From Trifolium pratense (Eukaryota > Streptophyta > Magnoliopsida > Fabales > Fabaceae): a DNA stretch of 64,000 nt. The number at the start of each line of letters is the position of its first letter. Positions within the stretch are counted from its first letter, which is position 1. A model generated the notes under the pieces. That model ran no database searches. It had not been told where the DNA came from and saw only the letters and a program-made list of their open reading frames with translations. Made by a program: the position numbers and the translations under genes. Shown here one piece after another: positions 44,772 through 57,329 of this stretch. The stretch covers positions 35,315,362-35,379,361 of the forward strand of contig NC_060061.1 in NCBI RefSeq assembly GCF_020283565.1. Reading direction: 5' to 3'.

Positions 44772-47207
44772 ATGGTACTCACTTCAAATAACAAAAACAA
44801 ACTCAGAAAGAGAACATGGGACCGTGAAGATGATTTATATATTCACCTACAAGACAACATTAACAACAACAACATCAACTTCTTCAACAACCTTCTTGAC
44901 AAATTTATTGTTAACAATCCAAAAGCTGACTCAGAACTCATGCAGTTCACTGATGGTTCATCCAACATTATACAATCTCAGATTCTTCATCTTCAAGATC
45001 AAAACAGAGATAACAACAACAACAACAACAACACTGCTGAAGAAAACAACACAGAAAACGAGGTTGAACCACAAAATGGGTTTTTATTACAAAATATGAG
45101 GCCTCATGGAAAATCTCATGTACTAGAAATCGTTAAGGATGGTGTCTTTGTAACATACGAGGAAGAATCATCATGTGAAAATCATAAGGGTAAACTCAGT
45201 GTTAAGAAATCTAAAGGTAAAAAAAGTCCTAGTGTTAAGGGTAAGAAACTGAAAGGTAAAAAAAGAGAGCGTAAAAGAAAGATTGATGTTCATGTTCCTG
45301 TGAATGTGAATGAGAAAGGTGTTGATTCAGCTGTGAAAGCTGCATGCATAGAAGAAGTAACAGTGAAAAAGGAGATTCAAGATAATGCTTATGATGATGA
45401 TGATGATGATGATTTTAAAATAATGCCTGTGGAAAGTCCAGCTGTATGTAATCTTAAATTCAATTCCTGTTTCTTTTATGTTGTTTATGTACTATTTGAA
45501 TTCGGATCAGCGCTGATTGCTGTATTCATGCAGTTGGGAGATAGGTAGCCGTTGGATCGAAATAGAAATTAGACAGTTAGGTTTGGTTTAGTGGCGAGGG
45601 CTTTGAGTAGTATACATGAGGTTATAGATTCGATCCTCATTTGCTCCAATTTAAACCAAAAAAAAATCAAACTCAAAATTGTAGTTAAAAAAAATTAAAT
45701 TTTGTATTGAAATCTAGGCCGTCCAATTTTGATCCAACGGTCACCATGATTGTGGGATTAACTGTAGGCAATCCGATTTCGTACTTTTTAGGTTTGGATT
45801 GTATGCACTAAAATCATGTGCTCGCAGTTGGAACATCGGTGACCATTAAATCAAGATGGTACAAGTTTTTGTTTTATTTTTAAAATTTAAAATACCGAGC
45901 TTGAAATCTAGACTATTAAATCTTGATCCATAGATAACCGATTGCACAAATGCACGGATTACATGCAATCCAAATTGGTACTTTTTTGGTTGATTTAGTT
46001 TTTGGTGGCTGATTGTGGTGATTCCTAGTTGAAGGATGAATTTTTTTTGTAGGATAATGAAGTCAATCCAAGGAAAATGACAGAGTTTAGAGAAAAACTC
46101 ATGAATGAACTTAATAGGCCTTACTCTAAAGAAGAGCACGAGAAACTATTGAGAGACATTAAGGTTCAAAAGCCGGTTCAAAACTACAAAGATCTGCGTG
46201 GGCGTATCAAAATCTATGAGGAAGATCGTGCTGGAAAGTCTTTTCTTGAGCATAATCTTGGTAAGTAGGATTTGGCCTTTTTCTTAATTAGTACTAGTAT
46301 ACAACTTGCTTAGTTTGCAAATGCATTAGTATACTCGAATGATGTCTATACATATTGGAGTTAATCGGTTAATCTGCTTGATATTAAATGTCTGTGCTTC
46401 TGTGAAGTTATTCTTTTTCACTTTGAATTTGGATCAATTCACTATATTGAGAGTTTGAGACAGATAGTTATTTATTTTGAAATTTGCAAGTATGAGATAT
46501 GTGTTTCATATTGTAGATCTTGCGAAGCAAATAGAAGCAGCTCGCGATGATCCTCCCAAAGAGCTGTGTCTCCTGCGTGGATTTTTCTTTTGGTTGAGTG
46601 TAAGTATCTTATGATACTTCAGCATATCACTTCATGTTTTATTTGTTAGTTCTTCATGCACTGCTCGGTCGATAATGTGTGTTTCTAGAAGTTAAATTGA
46701 ACATAGATGTTTAGGATATGTTTTGTCTAGAAGTGTATTTTCAGACGGCACAAAATTCATGTTTTTCTTGACTGTACATCTCAAGTGATATTGGTGTCCT
46801 GGAAAGTTACCCCGTTCTTCATAGATATTTTTATCGGCCAATAAAAACGTGGATATTTAGTTAAGTCCTATTGGCCGAAACTGTTTATCTCAAGTGATAT
46901 TGATCCCATCTTGTTTCGGCCAATAAAAACTTAACCAGATGTTCTCATTTTTATTGGCGGAAACAAGGCCCGTTGTTTGGAATATTCTTGAAACTTTTTT
47001 AGGACGAAAGTTATTATGTTAAAAAACTTGCATTGTGGTATTAGTTTATAATTAGACTTGGTAATTTAGTTAATGATTCTCTTGTGCCCTCTTTTTGATC
47101 CATATATTGTGTTATGTTATCAGAATTCAACACTTGAAGGGGACTTCATGCCATGGAGAGTTCCATCATGTTTGGACGAATGGTACCACAACAATAGAAA
47201 AGGATGA
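44772..47207 (+). CDS. Plant-specific protein of unknown function, 4 exons
   Basis: Spliced as 44772-45443, 46053-46260, 46517-46599 and 47124-47207 with GT-AG borders, giving 348 codons plus stop. The first exon is low in conservation: poly-Asn stretches, then a very basic Lys-rich block (KGKKLKGKKRERKRK, a likely nuclear signal), then a poly-Asp run. Exons 2-4 encode the compact, conserved-looking part: KMTEFREKLMNELNRPYSKEE, KPVQNYKDLRGRIKIYEED, DLAKQIEAARDDPPKELCLLRGFFFWLS and GDFMPWRV. This tail resembles a family of uncharacterised plant proteins with an LRGFFFWL motif. I do not know its function. An upstream in-frame ATG at 44610 exists, but its peptide looks like leader sequence. Intron 1 carries a SINE and a pair of direct repeats. 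Confidence 0.75.
45577..45667 (+). mobile_element. tRNA-derived SINE in intron 1 of the unknown gene
   Basis: GGTTTGGTTTAGTGGCGAGGG (good A-box), TTGAGTAGTATAC, GATTCGATCCTC (B-box with one change), then a poly(A) at about 45658-45667. It lies in the same orientation as the gene. Confidence 0.7.
45702..45985. repeat. Diverged direct repeat in intron 1
   Basis: GAAATCTAG(G/A)C...TTGATCCA...ACC...ATTAC...CAATCC...TACTTTTT occurs at about 45702-45790 and again at about 45897-45985. The copies are clearly related but diverged, so this is an old repeat or the ends of an unrecognised element. Confidence 0.5.
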
Positions 47208-47475
47208 TAGTTTGGTTTGTGTTTTATTTTCTATGGGGTAATTATGTAAAGTTGTATTTACAGTAGGCCACTTAGAAATGTATGTGATGTAAATTAGTTT
47301 AAATTTTTTTTTTTATTATTTTTTTTGCAAAGCTTATGAAACTCAATGACTTATGATATACATGTTAGTTTAACTGTTATTTCTGCATTATTAAAAAAAC
47401 AAATTCTTATTCAAACAAAACCCAAAACACAACTTTGATTTTAAAAAACAAAATATGGAGGAAAAAAATAAAATT

Positions 47476-47547
47476 TGTGGCTGCTGGGATTCGAGCCCAG
47501 GTCTCCACGGCCACAACGTGGAATTCTTACCACTAAACTACAGCCAC
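47476..47547 (-). tRNA. tRNA-His (GTG)
   Basis: The minus strand gives a 72-nt cloverleaf. The acceptor stem is GTGGCTG/CAGCCAC with A as discriminator. The D-arm is TAGTTTAGTGGTA (A-box). The anticodon stem CCACG/CGTGG encloses the loop TTGTGGC with anticodon GTG (complement of 47512-47514). The T-arm contains GGGCTCGAATCCC (B-box). It is intronless. A T-rich stretch downstream on the minus strand, including TTTTATTTTTTT, would stop RNA polymerase III. The extra 5' G of mature tRNA-His is added after transcription in eukaryotes, so its absence from the gene is normal. Confidence 0.97.
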
Positions 47548-47793
47548 TTGATGGGATTCATTTTCTCTTCTAAATACTTAAACTAAATGGTGTTTCATTC
47601 ATTGTCGCATCTTCAACTAGTTCTTCTGTGTTCGAATTTTGGTATATCGATCCTTAGAGCAACTGTGCTTGTTCTGACAAGATGAATGCCAGTTATTGTG
47701 TAAAAAATTGTAGAAGTTGTTTTTGTTTGACACAATATATTCCAATCTAAAAAATGAGGAATATTTTCATGGTGACGAACATTTAGACACTTA

Positions 47794-48214
47794 GAGGCCC
47801 TTTGTTATAGCTTATTTTAGAAAAAAAAATCACTTTTTTTTATAAAAATAATCACTTTTAATTGTTTTGCATCTGTTTGTTATAGATTTTTAAAATAATC
47901 AGAAGCTAAAAATAATCAGAAAACAGTTAAAAATGAGAAGCTACTAATAGTAGCTTATAAAATAATAGATTTTTTTTAGAGGAGAGAGAAAATAAATGTT
48001 AAAATAAGAAAGTTATTTGTAATTAAAAAAAAATTACTTTTATAAGTTGTATCCAAACAAACTAAAGATTATTTTATTTAAAAAATGATTTTTATTATAA
48101 TAAACAAACACAAAGTAAATTCAACTTTTCTAAAAATCTCTAAAAACTAATCTCTAAATTATTTTACATCAAAATCATTATTTTTTTAATCTGTAACAAA
48201 CAGACTCTAAGAGT
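47794..48214. mobile_element. Possible hAT-like MITE
   Basis: AGAGGCCCTTTGTTATAG at the left and the complement of CTGTAACAAACAGACTCT at the right are imperfect inverted ends. The interior is AT-rich and full of short inverted words (AATAATC, TTATAG). No clear 8-bp target duplication was found. A 30-bp direct repeat (TCTCTAAATTATTTTA) lies at the right end. Confidence 0.4.
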
Positions 48215-48406
48215 TTAGATACATCTCTAAATTATTTTATATCAAAATCACTAATTTGATCACAGGCATAATTGAGAAAAAATAGAAAAACAAAATAATT
48301 AAATAGTTTAGATACATCCGTTATTCAATTAATCTAAAAAGTGAATTTTTGCTTATAATTAAAGTCGGAGGAAGTAACTACGTAATTTTTATTTTTTTTG
48401 TAATAG

Positions 48407-49039
48407 CTGTTGGAGACCCTTTAGCTGGATGTTGTGTCACACCATTTGGTTTTTCCCTTATGTTGAAAAAGGTTGTTGTTTTGTTCTTGGCATATTATTT
48501 GTTTTCAATTGTGTTTTTTTTCCTTCAAGAGTTTTAAATTTTGAAAGCACTATATATGAAATGCTTAATATGCTTTATATTATATTATATATATGTATAT
48601 AATAAGTTTGTAATTGTATAGACTCTGAAAGCACAATGATGTGTTGTATTGATATAATATTTTTATATTTATATTTCAGTTGATGGATTTAGCTGAAGGT
48701 AGGATTGTATTGGTTTTAGAAGGAGGGTATAATCTTGATTCCATTGCAAACTCGATGCATGCTTGTTTGGAAGTTTTACTTGAAGACAAGCCTCTTGTGG
48801 GATCTTCAGAGGCCTATCCATTTGAGTCTACATGACGTGTGATCCAAGCGGTAATAACATTTGAGTCTAACTGAGATCCTATTTATTGGTGCACAGCCGG
48901 TTGTTTTAGTGTTATGCATGTTTTGCAGGTTCGCAAGGAGTTGAGTCCCTTTTGGCCTACACTTGCATCTGATTTGCCACAAAATTTAATCGGCCAAGTC
49001 TCCAGAGTAGCACACTTGGAGAAGAAGAAGCTAAATTAA
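48407..49039 (+). pseudogene. Class II histone deacetylase (HDA5-like) 3' fragment
   Basis: Three exon-like blocks keep GT-AG borders: 48407-48471 (VGDPLAGC...MLKK), 48680-48850 ([38 protein letters not shown]...) and 48929-49039 (VRKELSPFWPTL, ending at a TAA). They match the end of the catalytic domain of plant HDA5/HDA15-type deacetylases, including the [10 protein letters not shown] block. The second block has an in-frame TGA at 48832-48834 where the context implies tryptophan. All earlier exons, with the zinc-binding catalytic residues, are absent upstream. Retained introns exclude a processed pseudogene; it is a duplicated genomic fragment, perhaps moved by a transposon. Confidence 0.85.
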
Positions 49040-49706
49040 CCAACTCAAATATTATTCTTACGACCTTATTCTACTTATCAACATAAACATGTAAGTATTT
49101 TTGTTTTTTTGAAGAAGTTAAATTAACTCATCCAAATTGACACCAGAAAGAATCGAACCTGAGACCTCAAGGAGAGTTCAATCTCAGGTCACAAGAACAA
49201 CCCAAGTGGATTGTGTAGCTAATTTTGTTGTTTAAATAATTCAGTTAACTTAACAATATGAAAATACAAGGTGGGGACATAAATAAAATAATAAAATGAG
49301 TATAATGGGGAAAGAAAAAGGGTAAAAAATAAATATTAATGTACAGCTAAACAATTAACAAACAACATGTAGTACAACAACAACTACTATTAATACAAAC
49401 TAGAATACACACTATCTCCACAATTTCAGATGATAGAACTCAAGCTTTCATTGAATATATGCTACCACACAAAAAAAAACACTATATCTGCCTTGCTGCA
49501 CAAATGGATGGGGATCACAGAGCCAAACCCTATAACATAGTTACCTTTCTTTTGCTTAATGTACAAAAGCCAGCCACATTTCTGTTTCATAGTGTAACTA
49601 AGCCGAAGAGCTCTGAGAATGAGAAAAATATGGCCCTGTCTAACTCAATAGCAGGATAGCAATGAATGGATCTAATTTATTGTTCTACCAGTTTAAGATT
49701 TCAGTA
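49040..49706. other. Intergenic, likely 3' flank of the NIPA gene
   Basis: No conserved frame seen. GAATCGAACCTGAGACCTCA near 49153 resembles a SINE B-box on the minus strand, but no further SINE structure was clear. The part close to 49706 is probably the NIPA 3' untranslated region. Confidence 0.45.
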
Positions 49707-50723
49707 TCACTTGAAATGATCTTGCTGGATAACCGTAATTAAATTAAGGGGCGGTCCATCTTCATCCTTCTGTTTCCAAGATTCACCGTTGCCTTGGATA
49801 TACCATGATACTTTTGGAGACAAGGGACTGTACACATCTGCACTGATGATGAATGATTAGGCAAATTCTCACAGTTTGTTCAGAAGGGAAGGTTAAATTT
49901 ATGGAAACAACATTAGCCTCTCAACTTAAACATAATATAGAATAGTAAAAAAAATGGGAAAGGGGAAATTATCATTAATTAAATGTGATACTAATGGCTA
50001 TTTTATAACTGTCTTTAAGAGGATTTGAATTTCATCCCTTAAAGTTATAAGGTCAGACTCTTACCACTGAACTAACACCCTATAGACTGAAAATAGTAAA
50101 CAAGATACAATCCCACCATCAAAATATATCTACTTACGCTAAGAAAACCCAGTCTGTCCTAAATGTTGACCATGTGACCTCTACCCGAATATTTTTGTTA
50201 GAAATTTAATGACCCTTCGTTTTATAACATGATGACTCATTTGCCATGACGTGGGTTTCTATCCATTTATGTGAACTACAATATGAAGCTACAAATGCTT
50301 TTCAGTTTTCAGAGTTGAAATAAGTATGTATCTCAAATCTAGAAAGTGAATCATTGAAAGAAAATAAGTCTTCGATCAGAAAAGTGATGGATTTAAGCAT
50401 ATATAAAGAATTCAACTCTGAATAACAGCAGCATAAGACATCATAACAAAACCTAGAAAGAAGGTTTAGTTCATTTTACGGTCATCGTGACAATACCTAT
50501 ATTACAGTAGTAATTTCCTGTGAAGAATTAAACCCCATGGTCATGGATCTGTCTATCAACTATTAAAGAATTTAAGCATCTTAAGCCGGAAAAATCGAAT
50601 ATTATAAGGATTAGGCTTAAAAACATACGGATCATAGCAAATTCAGGATGTCAAGTTTTGAAAATTAAATATCATTATAAGATTCTTTATCAACATAAAA
50701 AGAGCATCCACAACCAGTACAGG

Positions 50724-50818
<95 letters not shown>

Positions 50819-53242
50819 GCTTAATATTAACTAATAGTCTGCTTTCTTTGGTGCAATGACAAGTATTAAGTACAGCTACAAGAGTGGCCAGTACAAGCCT
50901 AACTTAGTTTATAACAAATTTGTTTAACAAAAAGCAAAAAATATGTATGGCCGCTGCTCACAAATAACTTATCTGTTGAATACCAGATACCACTGCTCAA
51001 ATAATTTGGACACAAAAGAACCTAGGTGATTAGAGTGGAAAATGAAAAAACTTATGACATGAGGCTTACAAATCAATTATCCTATTTCCCCATCTTTTTT
51101 ATCATACTAGCGAGAAGTTAACTCCTCATAACTTCCAAATAAACATTGAAGGCTCTAATTCTGCTTATCGGTGCATCTTAGTGGAGGTAGCTCAAATGCT
51201 AGAGTATATTTCGACATTTCTGCTACACAGCAGCAACTCCTTTAATTTAATATATAAGTATCACACACTCTAATAAACAAATTGACTAGCAAAGACTAGG
51301 CATGTCCAGTCATGACAGAGCAGTTATGATTTTAAATGTTTTGACATAAAATAAGGTTTGGCTGTTCCTGTTTCTTTTCCCTCATTGAATGATAAGACGG
51401 TGTTTTGGCTTCTCTTTGCGGCTTTGTGTATCACGGGGGGGTTCTATTACTGATATGGGAAAAAAAAATCTGTTCACAAATGGCTAAATGGGTCAGGGCA
51501 CTGGCACAATTTCTCACCAATGGCCAACATCTGGGTAATCTATAGTAATAGTTAGGTTCAATAAATGCTTGTAACAATCTTTGTGCACTAAATATATAAT
51601 TATTTTCATTATTTTTCCCCGTCACATTTGCTCCTTTTTACTTCTGTATTGTATTCGAAAAACAAAATGACAGCTTAATGATATAAAGCTCCATTTAAAT
51701 GAAGATGAGTATATGTGACCTTGTAGTAACAAGGTAGCAACTCTAACTGTTGCACTGAGACTCCCTTTAACTTCATAACTTAATATGAAAAAGAAATCGT
51801 CAAATGTTTTGTTGCATGGCTACTCATATATCAAAATTGAGCAACTAGTGAACAAGAAAATATGAACAATATTGTCAGATTATCGAAAATTTGTATAAAT
51901 GTTTAGCCTTTGGTGTAATCATACTGCAGTACATGTTAATGCTAAGCTACCCAATACTAGTAGTGTTTTTGGTTGCAGCTCAATAAGGCACATATAATTA
52001 TGACGAATTGCATCATCAAGGGGATCCCCACAGAACAAGTGCATTAGGTCTTACCTGTATTGGCTGGAGAATCTGGTACTCTAGTACTGTGCAATACAGT
52101 TGTTCCAGATAAAACAGTGATGAAACCACATAGCTCTGATGCAATACTGCTTATACTTTGTCCAGAATAGTCCTAAATGAGAAGAGTAGAGAAGACAGGA
52201 TTACAACAGATAGTTGAGCAATTGATCCAAAAGATGCATTTTTCACTTTGTTCCAATAAGATAAAATACCAACCTTAAACATAATTGCGCTGGCTAATAT
52301 TGTAAAAGATGTGAACAAGGCATAATAGATTGGAGAAACGACTGCTGTATTGAAAGTATCCAATGCCTACAATGTCAACCATACAAGAGTCTATCACCAC
52401 AGAAGCTCAGATCACAGACAAATAACGAGCAAGTTACGAGAACTGAATGGCATGAAAACAACAATTTGTAATTAAAAATTCAAGAACGTGACATCAAGAA
52501 TATCAGTTCTGGTGGTCCAGTCAACTGAGACAAGCATTACGTGGATGTTATTTGAACTAGATGTTACATCTTGAACTTATAAATTAGCTCATAGCCAACA
52601 AAAAGTTTCTTAAATTCACATGCAATATTATCGTGTTCATAATCCTAAGGCAGTAGCTAGAAAAGTGGCCATGAACAATATAAGATAAGGATCACCTCCA
52701 GCAAACAAAAATGCTTTCTTATACTAAATAAAAGCAGATGGAACACATAATTGAAAACTAACCATGCCAAAAATTATATTCACATAAAAATGCTAAGAGT
52801 GATACTGACCATATTAAGGTAATTTAAACTAGTCACGATGCAGGAAATGGCAACCATTGTAAAAATCCATGTCTGGAAGTAGACAAACTGGTTTGCACCA
52901 TCTAGTGTAAGTTTTATGGCAATGCCAATTGCTTTTACACTCATGACCTGAGACAAGATATTTTATCAGTTCAGAAGCGTAAATCAAAAGATCACCTCCA
53001 CTGTTTTATTTGCTAACTGTTAGAATGTGCAAGTGAATTAGAGAGGAAAGTTCACTTACAGTCAAGGATCCAATTATGGAGCATATTCCAATATAAATGA
53101 AGATATTAGTTTGGCCATAGCGAGGTGCACAATACAAAATCAAAAAGAATGCTACAGCAATTGCCGAGGCTGTGTACAAGAGAAATGCTGGAAGCAAAAA
53201 CAGAAACCAGTAATAATATCATAATTCAGTTAAAAAAAACCG

Positions 53243-53273
<31 letters not shown>

Positions 53274-54490
53274 GAAAAAAAAAACCAGCCAAATCCTTCG
53301 GCAGCAGCATACCTGGTTGAACAGCCAAAAGCCATATTTCTAGCACAGAATTAAGAGCTCTTTCTTGGGGTGCATGGAGCACAATCTCAGTGGATCCGAC
53401 AATGCATAGAAGACACCCAAGCATGCCCATTTTCTGTAACTTCTCACCCAACATGAAATGAGCCAAAACAGCACTACACTAGCCATTTCCACAAGCAAAG
53501 ACAAACAAAAGTTGATCGAGTTCAAAATACAAACAAAAGTTGATCGAGTTTAAAATCAAAGCTTAAAAAAGCAAAAGGGGAAACTAAATAAGGAGAATCT
53601 AAATGTATGTTTGGTTCCAAATTTGGAGGAGGCAAAATTGATTCTAACATAAAGCTAGAATTTGTAGTTTTTTTCTTCTACAATTGATTTTTAGCCTTGA
53701 ATTTATTTTGCAACTAAATTTTACATAAATATATCCAAACATATAATGACTTTACATTCATCTCACTTTTAGCCATAATCAATTCATTCAAAATCAATTT
53801 ACATTGCCGCAGCCAAACACACATCAAGTGTGTGCTTCTTTCTACAGCTAAAGAATTGATTTTGACATGTTTGAATGTTCTCAGCTATAATTGATTTTGA
53901 ATCCATAATTGATATCAACTCGAAGCTATAAATTTAAAGCTCTTATCACTACAATTGATTTTCACTCTTCAACTTATCAATTAACTCGCTTTTAACCAAA
54001 ATCAATCAATTCACTCAAAACCAAACACACACGAAATTACTTACCTAACAATAATACTCAAAGCACCGAGCGGGGTAACAAGCACCGCCGGAGCATAAAT
54101 GTATGCTACAAAATTCGCAATCTCTCCAACAATCACTGTAATTAAACCTCGAAAAAATCAGTAACAAAAAAAGGAAAACAAAAATTGAATAAAAATAGCT
54201 GCTACAGTTACGTTAGGTCTTAACTGGTAATCATTCCGATCCACCAAAGAGGTTGAAGAAGATAACCATATCCTCCGACACCTGAAACAGAAAGTTAGTT
54301 AGATAATCGTAACGGTAACGGTAACAGTAAAAAAGGAACAAAAAAAAAGTGTGTAATAAAGTAACTTACTAGCAGGAGTGCCGTTAAGACCGGCCCGTTG
54401 AAGACCTTTTTTCTTTATGATGAAACTGGAGCCGATGAAAGCGCCGGAAAACACGGCTAAAATGAAGCCAATCAAATTGCTGGAATACAT
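49707..54490 (-). CDS. NIPA: NIPA-family probable magnesium transporter, 9 exons
   Basis: Spliced as 54370-54490, 54225-54281, 54045-54135, 53313-53473, 53060-53187, 52810-52947, 52274-52366, 52055-52172 and 49707-49837, giving 345 codons plus stop with every junction in frame. NIPA proteins are multi-pass membrane Mg2+ transporters of the EamA/DMT superfamily. Recognisable blocks are [106 protein letters not shown] and [22 protein letters not shown]. About nine hydrophobic helices are evident. The C-terminus is a short soluble tail ([13 protein letters not shown]). Length and ends are as expected for plant NIPAs, so the gene looks intact. The last intron, about 2.2 kb, holds an (AT)n tract. 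Confidence 0.95.
50025..50090 (-). mobile_element. tRNA-related SINE fragment in the last NIPA intron
   Basis: On the minus strand it reads GTTAGTTCAGTGGTAAGAG (a tRNA D-arm and A-box) followed about 25 bp later by GGGATGAAATTCAAATCC (a decayed T-arm and B-box). It differs from the family at 6322 and probably belongs to another SINE family. Confidence 0.5.
50726..50814. repeat. (AT)n microsatellite in the last NIPA intron
   Basis: About 44 AT units without interruption. Length in a real genome is likely to vary between individuals and to be hard to assemble. Confidence 0.9.
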
Positions 54491-56454
54491 CTATATCTAT
54501 ATATGTATCTATATGTTTATGTTGATTTTTTGCATCGGCTAAAAGAAGAGTTTGATTTTGGATTGAAAACCTAAAATAGAGTTTAGATGTTAGATGATGA
54601 ATGAATGAAGAAGAGACAAGTTGGGTTCTATTGTACGGTTTTGGCAGCACCGATGAAACTCCGGCGTGGCGTTGTTTCGTGGTTGTTTCTTAGTGGGACC
54701 GATTATTTGGAATTGGAGAGTGTTGCTTCGGGGATTGTCGAATTCTGAACGAGTAACTCTCTTAAGAGTTAAGACCTGAGAGAGTCTCAACTGTGAACAA
54801 GACCTTTTTCGAAACAAAAATGACAGGCTCGCAAATCATACGGATAAATTAATATCAATGAAATCAAATAATTATCTGTCAAAATAATGAACTAATTAAC
54901 CTCGATTTTGTAAACAAGTAAGTACAAAAATGAATTTTTTTTGATTCATTGCATATTCAATAAATCTGCTCATTAGACATCAAGTGGTTTCAATCTCCTC
55001 CATTGTGGGGATCGAACTGTAATTCTCTTTAATTTTGATGACAAAGATCATGAGGTTCGGTAATCTATAATTTAATCATAATATAAATAAAATTTAGTTA
55101 AAATAAATTTATTAATTACTTGAACTCAAAATTTTGGTTTACACTTAATTTTTTTAAAAAATACTATACAAATTAGTTTATTAGTTTATAATTATTTAGT
55201 TCAATTAATCTTTACACTTTTTTTTACATGAGAAAAAGAAAAGGAAAAAAAAAAGTAGAAAAATAGGAATACTTACAAAAGTCACACCAAAAACATTGAC
55301 TAATAAGCTCCAGGATAGACTAGGAGAGGACTAATAGAGCATAAATTAACTAAGCTAAATTTTTTTTACGGTAATTACCTTATTTAAGTTATTAGCTCCT
55401 ATATTTGCTAAAACATATGCACAAATATTTTCTTCACGAAAAATATGATGAAGAAATGTAGTTCAAATTTTTGCATGAATTCTATAATAATCTCTAACTC
55501 ATTGTTATAGTGATGAAATTAAGTATCCGTTTGGCCTAACTTTTTTTGAGCTTATGCAAATAGCTTATGTAATATAAATTAAGTTTTATATAATTTTATA
55601 AGTTCACACTAGTGAAAATTGTAATTTTATAAACTATTTTATCATAAACTACCTTGACAAACTTATAATAATATATAAAAATTACATAAGTTGTTTGCAT
55701 AAACTACCTTGAAAACCATTTTACTTTTCTAAGCCTAGCTTATACCAATAAAAGATTGATTTCAATCAAAAGCGCTTGAAATATAAAAAAAATTATTTAC
55801 TTGTCTGTATTTTTTAAAACCCACTTACATATGAAAGCTTAAAAAGAAAACCACTTATATATTAAGATAAATAAACAAATTTATAGGTATGTATGAAGAT
55901 TAAATTTCCTCTCGGAAAAGGTCCAATAAATATTTCAGTTTGTCAGAAGAAGACTGAAACCACTTAATATGTCAGATAGTGGTAGTGAAAAAAAAAGTAA
56001 AATAAAAATACAAAGAGTATCTCCTCTCAGAGTTAGGATCCTCTTGATTTCTGATTGTTTTCATTTCTTCCATTATTATATAATTTTGGGAATATAAATG
56101 CAAAAGTGTGACATTAAGTGAGTCCAAATATCTTTTATACGCCTCATAATATTTAAAAACTTTGGTAATGAAATAAATGAAAATAATAGGAAATGGAGAG
56201 GATCCCAACTCACTCACTCCTCCTCTCACACATGTTTCGTGTAGCCATGGCCTATAAATGGGATCCGGATCGTCTGATGTAGATAAAGCACGTGATTTCA
56301 CGCTATTGTGAATCTCGACCATTAATTTCTATTCGGATGTCTCGGATTAAATATACAAAACAAACACTGAAAAAATCACATTCGTCAGATCATGATATGA
56401 CGGTTCAGGTGCATTACTGCGTGGTGGAGTAACTGCGCCAAATCTAATTCCCTA
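54491..56454. other. Intergenic DNA upstream of NIPA
   Basis: About 54491-54820 should hold the NIPA promoter and leader. No gene was recognised further on. Frames near 54590-54817 and 55972-56322 show no family resemblance. Near 55945-55995 a short stretch resembles the 92-bp insert at 11358. Confidence 0.5.
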
Positions 56455-56689
56455 TATATGGTACCCTCTCTATCAAATTATAAGCACTTTAAGAAAAAAA
56501 AATTGTACTAAATTACAAATCGCTTTACATTACTAATGAATCATTTAATGTTATTTTTTCTCTTATACCCTTAATTTTTTACTATTACTTTTTTTTGTCT
56601 TTCAATTCTTTAATTACAATTTTGTAAACTAACTTATAATTTCTCTTTTTCACTCAACATTAATTACAATTTTTGTTTAATAGGAAATA

Positions 56690-56813
56690 CTCCCTCCGTC
56701 CCAAAAAATAAGCAAAACTTGGTCAATAAAAGTAAATGTATTTGATACAAATTTTGAACTAAATACATTAAATTTATTTGACTATTTTTATTTATATTTT
56801 GGGATGGAGGAAG
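56690..56813. mobile_element. Stowaway-type MITE
   Basis: It starts CTCCCTCCGTCCCAAAA and ends TTTTGGGATGGAGGAAG, inverted ends with two or three mismatches, in 124 bp. TA precedes the left end. The right-hand TA is not exact. This terminal motif is typical of Tc1/mariner Stowaway MITEs of plants. Confidence 0.75.
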
Positions 56814-56979
56814 GATTGTAATGTGATAAATAATTGGACCGAATGTAGTAAGTCAATGCGGAACCCAAGCCCACACGATCACGCCACTTGCCAATTTCTC
56901 CAATGCACGTTGCCTCGCTCTATATTCTTTAGTTCTTTACCACTTGTCATAAGCAACACTAGTAAATAAATACTAATCC

Positions 56980-57031
<52 letters not shown>
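56980..57031. repeat. (CT)n-(AT)n compound microsatellite
   Basis: About 13 CT units run directly into about 13 TA units, adjoining the left end of the MITE at 57032. Confidence 0.85.
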
Positions 57032-57206
57032 GGGTCTTGTTAACATGTGCATATAGGGCACATGATAAAGTATCTTAATATAGAAATTTAACATTTAATG
57101 ATATAAGACATTTAATGCTTGAAAAGTTAAAAATGCACAAATTCTAAGGCATAATTTCTATTTTTACTACCTTAACATGTGCCATATATGCACATGTTAA
57201 CATTCT

Positions 57207-57208
<2 letters not shown>
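57032..57208. mobile_element. MITE with GTTAACATGTGCATAT inverted ends
   Basis: The left end GGGTCTTGTTAACATGTGCA and the complement of the right end TGCACATGTTAACATTCTCC form an inverted pair of about 32 bp enclosing 177 bp. TA-rich microsatellites flank both sides, so it inserted in or seeded TA-rich DNA. The superfamily is not assigned. Confidence 0.6.

Positions 57209-57252
<44 letters not shown>
57208..57252. repeat. (TA)n microsatellite
   Basis: About 22 TA units on the right side of the preceding MITE. Confidence 0.85.
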
Positions 57253-57257
<5 letters not shown>

Positions 57258-57329
57258 TTAACACTTTTACGTATATTAAGAAAGATAATTAATGTTGTAT
57301 GGAAAAAAGAGATTATGAGTTGGTTTACA

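Noticed and set aside
54960..55060. Possible SINE (GGGGATCGAACTG near 55008)
   Set aside because: Only a weak B-box-like word was found, with no A-box or tail.
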